Assembly: GCA_000750105.3 (NCBI GenBank)
Contig: JPHH03000044.1
Location: forward strand, 186,001 to 250,000
Direction: 5' to 3'
DNA from: Tolypocladium sp. Sup5 PDA-1
Taxonomy: Eukaryota > Ascomycota > Sordariomycetes > Hypocreales > Ophiocordycipitaceae
DNA length: 64,000 nt
The notes under the pieces were generated by a model, which saw only the letters and a program-made list of their open reading frames with translations, ran no database searches and was not told the origin of the DNA. Below are positions 43,398 through 53,668 of the stretch, piece after piece. Each line of letters begins with the position of its first letter. Position 1 is the stretch's first letter. Both the position numbers and the translations under genes were made by a program.

Positions 43398-44393
43398 CTA
43401 CACCTCGACTCCTCCAAGCACCTCCTCAAACACTTCAAAGTTACCCTCGTTCCTCCTATCATAGACGGCAAACCACACTTCCTCCCACCACCCGCCCTGA
43501 AACTCCACCTCCCGCAGCACCTCGAGCCAGCACGCCGCGACCTCCTCCTTGGGGTTCTTGAACGCGCCGCACCCCAGCGCCCCCAGCACCAGCAGCCCGT
43601 GGCCCCTCCGCGCCGCCATCCGCAGGCACAGCCGCATCTTGTCCTTGGTGAGCTCCCGCGCCGCGGGGTCCGCGTACATCAGCCGCTCCACGACCGCGCC
43701 AGCGGCCGTGTTGCCCCGTGTGCGGCGCGTCTCGGGCTGCCGCAGCGCGGCCACGCTCAGCACGCTCACGACGGGCAGGTCCGCGGGCGCGACGTCCGGC
43801 ACGAGCAGGGCGTGGCCGGACGGCATGTCGGAGCGGATGACGACCACGTCGGGCGTGTACAGGCCCATGCGCTGCTTGAAGGGGTAGTACCGTCGGTGGA
43901 GCGACAGCGCGAGCGAACTGCGGTAGCAAAGTGCTTCTTCTTGTGCGCGGGCGCCCTTGAGCCACCCGCCGCCGGGGTTCGCGTGGCTGGCCATGTTCAG
44001 CACCGCGACGCGACCGGACGCTGGGGACGAGGCTTTGGAGGTGGCGAGCTCGATGGCCGCGTTGAATGAATCATCGTTGACGATGCGGATCGTCGTCTTG
44101 CCCGTTGGCGTCCGCTTGGGGCATTCGGAGGCTTTGAGCGGAGGCAGCGTGTCGAGGAACAGGGCCTCTGACTTGGCGGCCTGGATGTTGGGCATCTGCT
44201 TGAGGATGTCTGGAAGCACCGTCCTGGTCTCTGTGGCTACAGCGGCGAGCTCTTCTCTTTGTCGCCCGTAGTCTCTTTGCCGGTTTGAAGAGCCAGACGG
44301 CTTTGGGGACGAAGTGCTGGCAGGTGTGCGTCGTGGTGCGGCGGTTGACGATACCCAGCCGTCCAATGATTTCTGGCCAGACGGAGGAGACAT
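43398..44393 (-). CDS. Microbial-type poly(ADP-ribose) glycohydrolase-like protein
   Basis: Single-exon gene for 331 aa. The N-terminal third is Ser/Pro-rich. The second block matches the bacterial/fungal PARG family (TIGR02452, DUF2263), a macrodomain-fold hydrolase: NMASHANPGGGWLKGARAQEE contains the GGG and QEE catalytic signature with the tandem Glu; then ALCYRSSLALSLHRRYYP, VVVIRSDMP, and GLLVLGALGCGAFKNPKEEVA as the phosphate-binding and closing loop. Such enzymes cut ribose-ribose bonds of poly(ADP-ribose). No targeting signal is obvious. Both catalytic glutamates are present, so it should be active. Convergence or co-regulation with neighbours is not apparent. Confidence 0.9.
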   Translation of the reverse strand: MSPPSGQKSLDGWVSSTAAPRRTPASTSSPKPSGSSNRQRDYGRQREELAAVATETRTVLPDILKQMPNIQAAKSEALFLDTLPPLKASECPKRTPTGKTTIRIVNDDSFNAAIELATSKASSPASGRVAVLNMASHANPGGGWLKGARAQEEALCYRSSLALSLHRRYYPFKQRMGLYTPDVVVIRSDMPSGHALLVPDVAPADLPVVSVLSVAALRQPETRRTRGNTAAGAVVERLMYADPAARELTKDKMRLCLRMAARRGHGLLVLGALGCGAFKNPKEEVAACWLEVLREVEFQGGWWEEVWFAVYDRRNEGNFEVFEEVLGGVEV

Positions 44394-44856
44394 TGTGACT
44401 GATGGAATGAAAGAGGATGTTGGAGAAGACAGCAGGCTGGGTGAGCAGAAGAAAAGTATGTTGGGGGCAGCGGTGTGGTTGTGACTAACACGCCGATGAA
44501 GAGGTGAAAGATGCCTGATTCACGATCTCCGTAGTCGCCAGCACGGGCTGAGAGGTTAGGCAGACTGCGCTGCCGGGGGCTACGCTTCAGCCGTAAAATG
44601 TGCCCGCATCACAGCCACCAGGTTCCCAAGTGTTGTCTCGATCATCAAAAAGTAAATGCTCATCATCGTCAATAAAGTGTTTTGCAGTTCATTCGAATAT
44701 ACATCCTAACTTACACGAATGCCAAACCTGCCGCATGCTTCCTTACATATCCTACAAGTCCTCCGCCTCCACTGGGGGTATCATCTAAATTTACAGGCAA
44801 AAGAGTACAAGCCGTGATTTTGACTCTTCGCAGCTCACAAGATTGGCCAGTGTCCA
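44394..44856. other. Intergenic: PARG-like promoter and BCS1-like 3' flank
   Basis: No gene, repeat or RNA was recognised. Confidence 0.5.
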
Positions 44857-46257
44857 TCACGCGGGCGTCTTGATTGCCCCATCCGGAACCGTATCCTCGG
44901 CCTCAAACTTCCTCGGTATCAGGCCCTCGGCCATGTCAATCGCCCCCTGCATGTCGTTCTTGTTGAACAAGAACAGGCCCTGGATCGCAGCGGTGCTGGT
45001 GTGTCGATTGGAAGGCTTGCCATCCTTGTCTTTGCCAAACAGGCCCAGCTCGCCCAGCCGTTGCAGGAAGCGCTCCCTTCCAGAGCCGTCCTGGTCAACG
45101 TCACCGTAGAAGCGATCCCACATCTGCCCGGCTTGGAATCTCGTTGCTTCGCCGATCCGGAGCATCATGTCGACTCGGCCCGGGCGAATCAACGCCGGAT
45201 CCAGACGGTCGATGTGGTTCGTGGTCAGGAACGCAATGCGCTCCTCGCCGGCTGCCACACCATCCAAAGCGTTCAGCAGGCCCGAAAAGGTCACGCTTGC
45301 GCCGGAATAACCATCCGAGTCGCGTTGGCGCCGATTCACAAACGCCGCATCGGCGTCTTCAAGCAGCAGCAAGCTTCTCTTGGGCAGCTTCGTCAGGAGA
45401 TATGCCAGCTTGTCGTCCGTCATGCCCATCTCGCTCAAGTTGATCATGGCCACCGCAAAGTCCAGCTCTCCAGCCAGGGCTTGGATGAAGGAGCTCTTTC
45501 CGCTCCCTGGGGGGCCGAACAGGAGATAGCCTCGTCGGTATGGAATGCCCCGATCCACGTACCATTTTTGCCTCGACAGGAAATCCTTGACGTCGCCAAC
45601 GATATTGTCCTTGACGCCCTCGTCCAGTATGACTGAACCAAGCGGGCGCTTCTTCCTCGGGTCTCCGAGCGGCGCCCACTCCATCCCTCGAGCCGAGTAT
45701 ACAATCGTTTTGCCCTCGTTTGCCTTGGCAGCCAGCCGGTGAGCTTCGCCGAATATGGCCTCGAAGGCGTGCCGGTGGGACCACAGCGTCGTCATCTGAA
45801 CAATCTCATGCGGTTCGCCCGTGTTCATGTTCGCCGTGCTGTGCTTTTCCCTATTGACGGCAATGTATGCGCTACCAAACTTGACAATGTGTCGTCCATA
45901 TCCGGGCTGGAGGAAGAAGTGCGCGTTGGTCGGTCCATTGACATTAGGCCCTCTCGAGCTCGTCGTCGTCGTGACGGATAGGTTGTGGATCCGGGTCAGC
46001 CGCGATGCGATGAACCCCGAAGACTCGCGCGGCTGCGAAAGCCAGGCCAGAATCCAGGGGTATGCCGGATCCTGCTTGCTGATCTCGACATTGACGAGCA
46101 GGCGTCGGCGAGCTGCGCCGAGGGCAGCTATGGCGCCTTTGCGGGCAAAGGCTGCGGCGGCGCCGAGCGAGGCCAGGCCGATGCCTCCGGCAAAGAGAGG
46201 ATTGTCGAAGAGCGCATCGAGGCTGAACAACGAGCCTGGAGGTGAGGAGGTCGACAT
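44857..46257 (-). CDS. BCS1-like mitochondrial AAA ATPase
   Basis: Single-exon gene for 466 aa. An N-terminal hydrophobic segment (about residues 22-48) with following Arg residues serves as an internal inner-membrane signal, as in Bcs1. The BCS1_N domain (about 50-200) leads to the AAA module: Walker A GPPGSGKSS, Walker B LLLLEDADA, sensor FLTTNHIDRLDPALIRPGR with the arginine finger, and a small C-terminal domain. Bcs1 translocates the folded Rieske Fe-S protein across the inner membrane to complete complex III. Filamentous fungi carry several BCS1 paralogues. This one is of ordinary length but may be a paralogue rather than the orthologue. Start ATG at 46257. Confidence 0.9.
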   Translation of the reverse strand: MSTSSPPGSLFSLDALFDNPLFAGGIGLASLGAAAAFARKGAIAALGAARRRLLVNVEISKQDPAYPWILAWLSQPRESSGFIASRLTRIHNLSVTTTTSSRGPNVNGPTNAHFFLQPGYGRHIVKFGSAYIAVNREKHSTANMNTGEPHEIVQMTTLWSHRHAFEAIFGEAHRLAAKANEGKTIVYSARGMEWAPLGDPRKKRPLGSVILDEGVKDNIVGDVKDFLSRQKWYVDRGIPYRRGYLLFGPPGSGKSSFIQALAGELDFAVAMINLSEMGMTDDKLAYLLTKLPKRSLLLLEDADAAFVNRRQRDSDGYSGASVTFSGLLNALDGVAAGEERIAFLTTNHIDRLDPALIRPGRVDMMLRIGEATRFQAGQMWDRFYGDVDQDGSGRERFLQRLGELGLFGKDKDGKPSNRHTSTAAIQGLFLFNKNDMQGAIDMAEGLIPRKFEAEDTVPDGAIKTPA

Positions 46258-48226
46258 GCCGAGACCTTTGGGGGTTGAAATGTCCAGAGCTGTTCATTCG
46301 AGGACCAAATATCATGTGATGTCGCTGCTGACTAAGCGATTCTGGATAACTGCAACTCCACTTCGGCCAGCGACATGATCAGAACGAACACAGAGGAACG
46401 CTCAAGCATTCTTGGGAATAAGAAGTGTTCGCATTTTGAATTTTATGTCCATGTGCGAGACTTCCGTGTATTGGCGGTGATCCATTGCATTGTGCAAATA
46501 GAGACGGTTTGACGAGAACGTCTCCCAGGCTAGTTTGCCTTCCAGAACTACACGAAATGCGAGGCACAGGGATATCCAATGGAAGCTGCCTTGAATACAG
46601 GAAACTTCTGCCTGGAATCCTCGAAGTTGGTGCTCTTGACGTTGAATCAACCACCGTCAGAGACCGGTATCTTAGTTCCTTGATTTCTTCAGTACTCGTA
46701 CGGAGGACGAGTATGTACGAAGTAGATGTCTGATCAACAGGCGGGGCTCATGCCAAGAGGAGGGGCGAGAGGAGGGGTTGTCGCACAGTTTTTCGTTCTG
46801 TCCTGATTCGGATGGAGGGGTCGTTGCGATGGTCAGGCTGGTCGATTGCTTCCATTCGGACGGTCTTCAGGCCAAACTTGGGCGCTGCTTGTTATCGAGA
46901 GCTTCCTTTCTAGGCATTGCCTGTATGTAATGGCCCAGTTGCGCAGACTGAAAGCTGCTGGCCCGTCGCTGAGCCGTTGGTAGCCCGTTCCGCCGCGTTG
47001 ATCGGAAATTGGAAAGTCAACGATGGACGCCCACCCAATGCCAGGGTGGCGGAGCAAGACGACGAGAACGACAGGACTTGACAAAGAAAAGCTTGCCTGT
47101 TCATTATCTACGAGTAGAGATGGGTAATTTCGTACCGGCACGGGGCGGCAAGGGACGGGACGGGACGAGGGCAAATATCGTCTCCCAGATCAAAGTCATC
47201 TGTACGAAGCGTCTCGCAGGTAATATTGTCATTCCCAACATAGCCGTCGTGCTGAGTTGTGAATGTGGCTGTCCCGTTCGTCGTTCCATATAACCTTAAA
47301 AGCCAAAAATGCAATCCAGGAGAGAGCCTCTGTGAATGCCGTAGCTGGCGAATCGAAATTGCATACCTCAGATGCCATCTCCGGCTTCCGCATGTTCCCG
47401 TCTGCAGCCCCGAGGCGTCGGCTACGGCAGGAGGTTGCTCCCGGCAATGACGAGCCCTGAGGTCACCAAAATAGCTCGCTGCCCCGCTGCCGCCTCCTCC
47501 TTCTCGTCGCTTCTTCCGCGACTTCCATTCTTCCGTCTCCAACTTCGCTTCAACCACTTCTTCAATCCGCAGCCTACCGCGCCTTTCCTCGACAGACCTG
47601 CGAACCCCTTCGTCCCACCGCGACCCTCTGCGCTCTCGCCTCACCGTGTAAGTGTTGTTGAGCCCCTCTTATCTCCTGCAAAGCCCCACCACGGTTGCGC
47701 CGACAAACGGACGACGCAGCCACGCAGCGCGCAACGGACCGACCAGAATAATAGCTCAAGCGAGCTAGCTGCCGTCACACAGAGCATCTCGTCGACGCTC
47801 TGGCGTCACCGGTGGCTCCGTCGATGGCTCCGTCGATGGCCGTGCGCCAATTGGCGACGAGATATTGGGTCTGTGGTTGAGCAGTCAAACCTCTCACCTC
47901 ATCGGCGCTGTCATCGTGGGACGGGCTGCCCCTCCATTGTCTGATAACGACCACGTCGAGTCGCGGGCTGTCTGAAAACCCCGCGCCTGCTGGCACCGCT
48001 CCGATGCTGGACCTTGCCTTGCTTGTTGCTCGCTCTGCCACACCTTATTGACGGTCAATGCCCTTCCCGCTGGCCGACGGACTCGTGGCCTCCACTTGAC
48101 GTTTTTCCTCCACCATCTGCACGTTGATTTCCTGCTCAGATTCGACTCCCGTCCGATTTGGCCTGCGACTTACAAGAAACCGTTTCCAAACAGATATCCA
48201 ACTTCGACAGAACTAAATCCGCAATC
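46258..48226. other. Intergenic: divergent BCS1-like / aldolase upstream region
   Basis: No coding gene is seen in 1.97 kb. It has an inverted repeat TACTCGT/ACGAGTA at 46693-46713 and TACGAAGTA at 46716-46724. From 47490 the sequence turns strongly pyrimidine-rich and probably holds the aldolase transcription start. A possible long 5' UTR intron (47648-48193) is listed separately. Confidence 0.5.
47648..48193 (+). other. Candidate 5' UTR intron of the aldolase gene
   Basis: A perfect donor GTAAGT at 47648-47653 follows a CT-rich leader, and a good acceptor CCAAACAG ends at 48193, 33 bp before the aldolase ATG. The intervening 546 bp has no convincing coding frame. Long leader introns are common in strongly expressed fungal glycolytic genes. 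No transcript evidence is available here. Confidence 0.35.
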
Positions 48227-49524
48227 ATGGGTTGCATCGATGTCCTGAGCCGCAAGTCCGGCGTCATTGTCGGAGATGATGTCCTCCGTCTGTTCGAGTA
48301 CGCCCGCGAGAAGCAGTTCGCTATCCCCGCCATCGTGAGTCCCCCCATATGAATGCGCCTCAATTCGGAGCCACCGCCTGTGACAACGACAAGGGGTTTG
48401 CTGACTTGTGTTCCAGAACGTCACCTCTTCCTCCACCGTCGTCGCCTCTCTCGAGGCTGCTCGCGATGCCAAGGCTCCCATCATCCTTCAGATGTCTCAG
48501 GGCGGTGCCGCCTACTTCGCCGGAAAGGTACGACGCCCCAGACCTCTTCTGCTTCCCCGTCTCGATAGTGTGCTGACAAGGGCATCGTGCAGGGCGTGAG
48601 CAACACTGACCAGGCTGCCTCGGTCGCCGGTGCCGTTGCTGGTGCTCAATACATCCGCTCCATCGCCCCCTCGTATGGCGTCCCCGTCGTCCTGCACACC
48701 GACCACTGCGCCAAGAAGCTCCTCCCCTGGCTCGACGGCATGCTCGACGCCGACGAGGCCTACTTCAAGGCCAACGGCGAGCCCCTCTTCAGCTCCCACA
48801 TGATTGACCTGTCCGAGGAGGAGGTCGACTGGAACATCCAGACCACCGCCAAGTACCTCAAGCGCGCTGCCCCCATGAAGCAGTGGCTCGAGATGGAGAT
48901 TGGCATCACCGGCGGAGAGGAGGACGGCGTCAACAACGAGGACGTTGACAACAACTCCCTCTACACCCAGCCCGAGGACATCCTCAACATCTACAACACC
49001 CTGGCCCCCATCTCCCCCTACTTCTCCATCGCCGCCGGCTTCGGCAACGTCCACGGCGTCTACAAGCCCGGCAACGTCAAGCTGCACCCCGAGCTGCTCG
49101 GCAAGCACCAGGCCCACGTCAAGGCTGCCATTGGCGCCAAGGACAACAAGCCCGTCTTCTTCGTCTTCCACGGCGGCTCCGGCTCCTCCAAGCAGGAATA
49201 CATTGATGCCATCGGTCACGGTGTCGTCAAGGTCAACATGGACACCGACATGCAGTTTGCCTACATGAAGGGCATCCGCGACTACATGCTCAACAAGAAG
49301 GACTACCTCATGACGGCCGTCGGCAACCCCGACGGCGAGGACAAGCCCAACAAGAAGCACTTTGACGTAAGTCTACTGATTCATGGAGAAATATGAGAGA
49401 ACTGCAGAGAAGACGAGCTGACCATGGACAATAGCCCCGTGTCTGGGTCCGCGAAGGCGAGAAGACCATGTCTGCCCGCGTCGCCGAGGCTCTCAAGGAC
49501 TTCAACTGCGCTGGCCAGGTGTAG
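48227..49524 (+). CDS. Fructose-bisphosphate aldolase, class II
   Basis: Four exons (48227-48334, 48417-48527, 48593-49366, 49435-49524), introns of 65-82 bp; 360 aa. A cytosolic zinc aldolase that interconverts fructose-1,6-bisphosphate with the two triose phosphates. Start MGCIDVLSRKSGVIVGDD; LQMSQGGAAYFAGKG; the zinc site HTDHCAKKLLPWLDG; GITGGEEDGV; the second zinc histidine in GFGNVHGVYKPGNV; HGGSGSSKQEY; NMDTDMQFAYMKGIRDYM; and C-terminal RVWVREGEKTMSARV. Length matches yeast Fba1 (359). Codons are almost all C- or G-ending, stronger than neighbours, as expected of a highly expressed glycolytic gene. Confidence 0.97.
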
Positions 49525-50009
49525 AGTACGAACCGAGTCGAGTCGAGCAACGCGCGAGTAAGCGGCCCCTCGGCCATGGTCTGAAATATGCTGGCTATGG
49601 GTCAGAGCGGAGTGCGAGGCCGGATGACCTTTGTATCACCGGAATATCCATTGTCTGGAGCATGAGCAGGTTAGCAGCCGCTGAGGGTTGGCGGAGCATG
49701 TGTGGGTGTAAAAATTACCAAAAATAAGCCAAAAGAAGAGAATAATCGACGAAACCCAAGGGTCACCATTTCCCAGTTCCAACGTCCGGTGATTGATGTC
49801 CGGAAACAGAATCGAATTTCAAGTTATTATATTACAGCGTATTCATGTATTGACGGCATCATGAGCGAAACAGCCCTGCACCGCCCTCACTCCCACGCAT
49901 GCATACCTCTTGTTCAAAGACAACGATCCTGTAGCGTTGGATCGTGACCGTCCCCAATCTATGCGCTCGTATTTCCGCTCCCATTCAAGTCTCTCTCTAA
50001 GCCTGGCAG
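49525..50009. other. Convergent intergenic region
   Basis: 3' ends of the aldolase and Osh4-type genes. No other feature was recognised. Confidence 0.5.
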
Positions 50010-51356
50010 CTATTGGCCCAAGATGTCCATTTCAATCTTCTTCACCTCGTCGTCGCTCAGCTGCTGGGCAGAGGCCTTGGCCGCCTTGTCCGCGTCGAAC
50101 CTCCACAGCCCGCCCGTCTTGTCCTGCTCACCGTCCAGCGGCACGCCGGCATCCTTGCCCAGAGCCTCGAGGGTCGCGTCCTCGCCCTCGACGGCCGTAA
50201 AGTACCGCCTGTCCCAGGACCGGTCCTCGGATTTCTCCACGGCCCGCAGGTTGCGCTGCGCGTTCTCAATCTTGCACTTTTCGACGGAGACGGCGTCCAT
50301 GTCGCCCTTCTGGATGGCGTCGGCGACCTTGGCCCAGGCACGGCGGGACTCGAGAGGATGCTGCTTCTCGAGCGGGGCGACCTGCAGCTCCGTCTGGTCC
50401 GTGGCAACGGCATCGTAGGTTCCGACCAGGGTGGACTTGGAGTTCTTCTTGGCGGGGCCCTCGTAGATTTCAAACTCCTTGGTCCACTGGCCGGTCACGT
50501 TGTACAGGACGTCCTTTTCCTTGCCCGTGGGATAGAGCGTGGCCGTGACGCTGTTCTTCTTGCCCGACAGCCAGCCCCTACCGCTATAGTCGATCTTGGC
50601 GGTGTAGCCGCTCGAGCTGGTGATGGTGCTCGTGCCGTCGAGCTCGACAAACGGCGTGCCAAAGATGAGGCCCTCGATGTGCAGGGAAGGGAGGGTGATG
50701 AGGAAGCGCTCCGTCTCCTTCTTGTCGCCAGAGCCGACGGGGACGGTGAGGACGGCGTGGCCAATCTGCTTGACGATGATGGTGCTCTTGAATGTGGCCT
50801 TTTGGGCGTTGTAGCCCTCGAGCTGGACGCCCGTCTTGTTGTTGCGGATGCAGTAGGCGGTGGCCGGCGGGTGGTGGCTGACCTGCTCCGAGATGAGCGT
50901 CGTCTCGCCAGCCTCGTCGGTCCAGGTGCCGAGGAACAGCTCGCCGAGGAAGGGGTTCAGGGGCTTCTTCTCGTTGCCGAACTGCTCGCTACGGCTGGCG
51001 TACTGGTGCTTGAGCGTCGACAGGAACCACTTGACCACCAACACAGCGCGCTTGGCGGGATCCGACTCTGCTGCGGGGGCCGTCAGGATGGGCGGGTGCG
51101 TGGCCCAGTAGGCGGAGAACTCGGTGAGGGACTGGGAGGAGAGGATAAAAGGGGGCGCCGTCAGGGAGGAGAGGTCGCCGTTGAAGGAGGCAATGGACTA
51201 GAGGAGAGGCAGGTGAGCACGAGGGCATGCGCAAACCGGGGTCGCAAGGCACGAGGTGCGCAGCCCAGCACAGCGTTGAACACTCCATACCTTGAGGAAC
51301 GCAGACCAGCTCCCGCTGCTGGCCTGGGCAGGCGTTGTGGTTCCAGAGGCCGACAT
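50010..51356 (-). CDS. Oxysterol-binding protein of the Osh4/Kes1 type
   Basis: Two exons (51356-51291, 51197-50010), 93-bp intron; 417 aa. A short lipid-transfer protein consisting of the ORD barrel alone, without PH or ankyrin parts. Motifs: KSIASFNGDLSSLTAPPFILS (lid region, across the splice), KPLNPFLGELFLGTW and the signature EQVSHHPP. These are the sterol/PI4P exchange determinants of Osh4, which moves ergosterol between ER and Golgi and opposes Sec14 signalling. The remainder (GRGWLSGKKNSVTATLYPTG, YFTAVEG...) matches the family through to the end. The frame continues upstream through a GTG codon; the ATG at 51356 in exon 1 restores the expected lid helix. Confidence 0.94.
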
Positions 51357-52219
51357 GGTGGTTGATGTTGCTCGAGCACGGAGTACGGAGGACAGAGGAC
51401 AAGGTGCGATCCAAGGATGACGGCGACGCGGGGAGGAGGCGTGGAGGGGGGTCCAGCGGGATATTATACCAGACGATGCAGGCCTCTGGAGGTAACGGAA
51501 GGTAAAAGCTGCGGTATTGACACTCGCACCCAGCGGCGGCCTTGGTTTGAGGGCACAGAGGATGCAAGGGGTAGGAATGCTGGCTTTCTCGCGACCCCCT
51601 GAGTTTGCACAAACAGAGTCAATTTCCTGGATTGGAAAAAAGAGCCACCCCCAACAACACTATAGGTACAGTATGTACAGCCCCCCTTCGGGCTCACGTC
51701 ACCGGCTGATGATGCCCCCGGGCGTCCACCGGTCCTGGATGAGCCACGCGACAGTCCCCACTGCCCTGGAGTGCCGTCATCAGCGACTTTGCACCTGGCG
51801 GGGCAACTACCCGGAATGAACCCTGCCGAGCTGCGCTGGTGGGTGCGCCTTTGCCACTGGACGGCGGATCTTTGTTCCTCCGCTGGCGGGTAACCTGGCC
51901 GTTGAGCAGCACCAGTTACAGCGCTGGCTCCACTGTTTGCGTCTCCCAGCGGCTCTGTCGGCGGCGCTAGAACGATGATGCTGTTGGTGCTGCTCATGAT
52001 GACAATCACCCACAAAGAGCAACGTAGCTCAACCAACCTGGTTCCGCGGCACATCGAACCACCACAGCCGAGACAGTGTTTGTCGCTGCACTCCTGATTC
52101 AACCTCTTGCTGCTCGATCAACCATTCACCTGCTCACGCTGGCCCGCTTACTGTGGAAGTCGGAGGCTCCTGCAGCCACGGATGCTTCCAGCCGCAGCCC
52201 TCACCCTCGGCCGCAGACA
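51357..52219. other. Divergent promoter: Osh4-type gene / Cid2-like gene
   Basis: No gene is seen. Frames in this stretch on both strands lack family motifs. The left part contains CACGGAGTACGGAGGAC near 51377, related to the 9-bp motif family. Confidence 0.5.
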
Positions 52220-52860
52220 ATGACCCAGCTTCCTGGCCAACCAATCTTGTCGCCGGAGCTCTGCTTCTCGTCCGGAACGCTTCGCGGTATGTTGATCTCC
52301 TCGGCCAGCCGGCGCACGTGGACGCTGCTAACTGTTTGCTAGACTTTCTGCGACTCTCGAGGTCATCCATCGACGACTCCATCTCCCAGAACCTCAACGC
52401 CCTCGTGACGCCCTCAGAGGCGGGCTTTGACCCACGATCGACGTCTCAGCGCACGCCCACATCGCCGTCCCGCCAGATCAGCCCCCAAGCGTGCCAGTCG
52501 TTCAAGAACAAGGTGCTCTTCCCGGCATGGCAGGCCAGGGCTGAGGTGCTCAGCTACTGCGGTCTCGTGGCCACGAGCCCGGACCCGGACGACCCAGAGG
52601 CAGCGGTCCGAGAAATGGAAAACCAGCGAGACCGGGAGAGGGTCGTTGACGAGCGGCTGGACCCGTACTCTGGGAGGTTCTTCCCGCGGGAGGGTCGCAC
52701 GCAGACACTGGCCATGCTTGTGCGCCAGGAGCGCGGCGTGGAGACCATCGTACGAAGTCGCACGTGGGATGTCGTTCAGGAGCGTTGCGCGGCGCCGCAT
52801 GAGCGCTGGGAGGATGCCGTCAAGCGATGGAGCGACCAACAAGGCGGTCCCAGCCGGTAG
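52220..52860 (+). CDS. Caffeine-induced death protein 2 (Cid2)-like
   Basis: Two exons (52220-52286, 52343-52860), 56-bp intron with a CTAAC branch site; 194 aa. The spliced start reads MTQLPGQPILSPELCFSSG and then DFLRLSRSSIDDSISQNLNAL, the N-terminus of fungal Cid2 proteins. Later blocks are ACQSFKNKVLFPAWQ, VVDERLDPYSGRFFPREGRT and QERGVETIVRSRTWDVVQERC. The family was found in fission yeast screens with caffeine-related phenotypes; biochemical function is unclear. No signal peptide, membrane helix or nucleotide-binding motif. The frame is open upstream of the exon 2 start through the intron, which makes an unspliced model look longer, but family conservation supports the splice. Confidence 0.9.
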
Positions 52861-53668
52861 CGATTTGAACCCAGCTCGGTCCACCAAGCGGCCTTGTACC
52901 ATGTATGTGTATGTACGCTCGTATGAGAGGGGTCAGCTGCAGGCTACGAAGATATGAACTGTAATATTAGGAATAGACGTCACTTTGTACAGTAGGTATC
53001 GCGTTCTCCTGTCAATACAAAGTACATTGCTTCAGTAGCTACAAGGGTCTCCGTGGTCGTCGGATCGGGCGGGCTGTGTTCGCAGTACTGCACAGCGCCA
53101 AGACTCAGCCTTCCGATTGCGTCAATGCTTTTATATTCTGCGAGCAAGGCATGCCCCAGATGCAAATCTTGTTCAGCGTCTCACCACACGCCTTGTGGCT
53201 GCGCATAAACGGTGGATGCCATTGTGAAGCAGCGAGCTCCGTCAACCCCACCATCGGACGGCAACAAATGGAAGAACCCAAGCTCCGAAGATCCGCCGGT
53301 CGCGACTCCAACTCCAAGGTACCGTCGCTTTTTCTGAATGCAGCTTTGTGACGCCAGCTGTCCCATTGTACGAGGCACGAGACGTATTGTTGGGCGATAG
53401 ACCACGGCGCCGAGCCCAATTCCAGCGCTACCTACCTGACGATCGTCCATTATCTCCCTGGGCCTCGACTGCCAATCACTCTTTTTTCTCGTTTCTGGCG
53501 CCACTAGACGGCAGGCAGAAGAAACCCACAGCCCGCCGAATTCGCAACGGGTCGATTTGCTTTGCCGGCGTTGAACCTACTCTGTCCCCGGAAACTCCTA
53601 CCGCCAGAATTTTCCAACCGAGCCCTTCCTTCTCTCGTTGCTCGAAACTCGTCAGACCCTCCGCCACG
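52861..53668. other. Intergenic: Naa15 upstream region
   Basis: No gene is seen. The frame of Naa15 is open upstream to 53348, but its residues there are compositionally unlike the family. A pyrimidine-rich stretch precedes the ATG. Confidence 0.5.

Noticed and set aside
33829..46257. Secondary-metabolite cluster around the P450
   Set aside because: The P450 is a CYP51A sterol demethylase; no synthase, terpene cyclase or cluster regulator is present nearby.
50013..51365. 450-codon plus-strand frame opposite the Osh4-type gene
   Set aside because: Shadow frame; low-complexity Gly/Arg/Val-rich translation, and the minus strand has EQVSHHPP.
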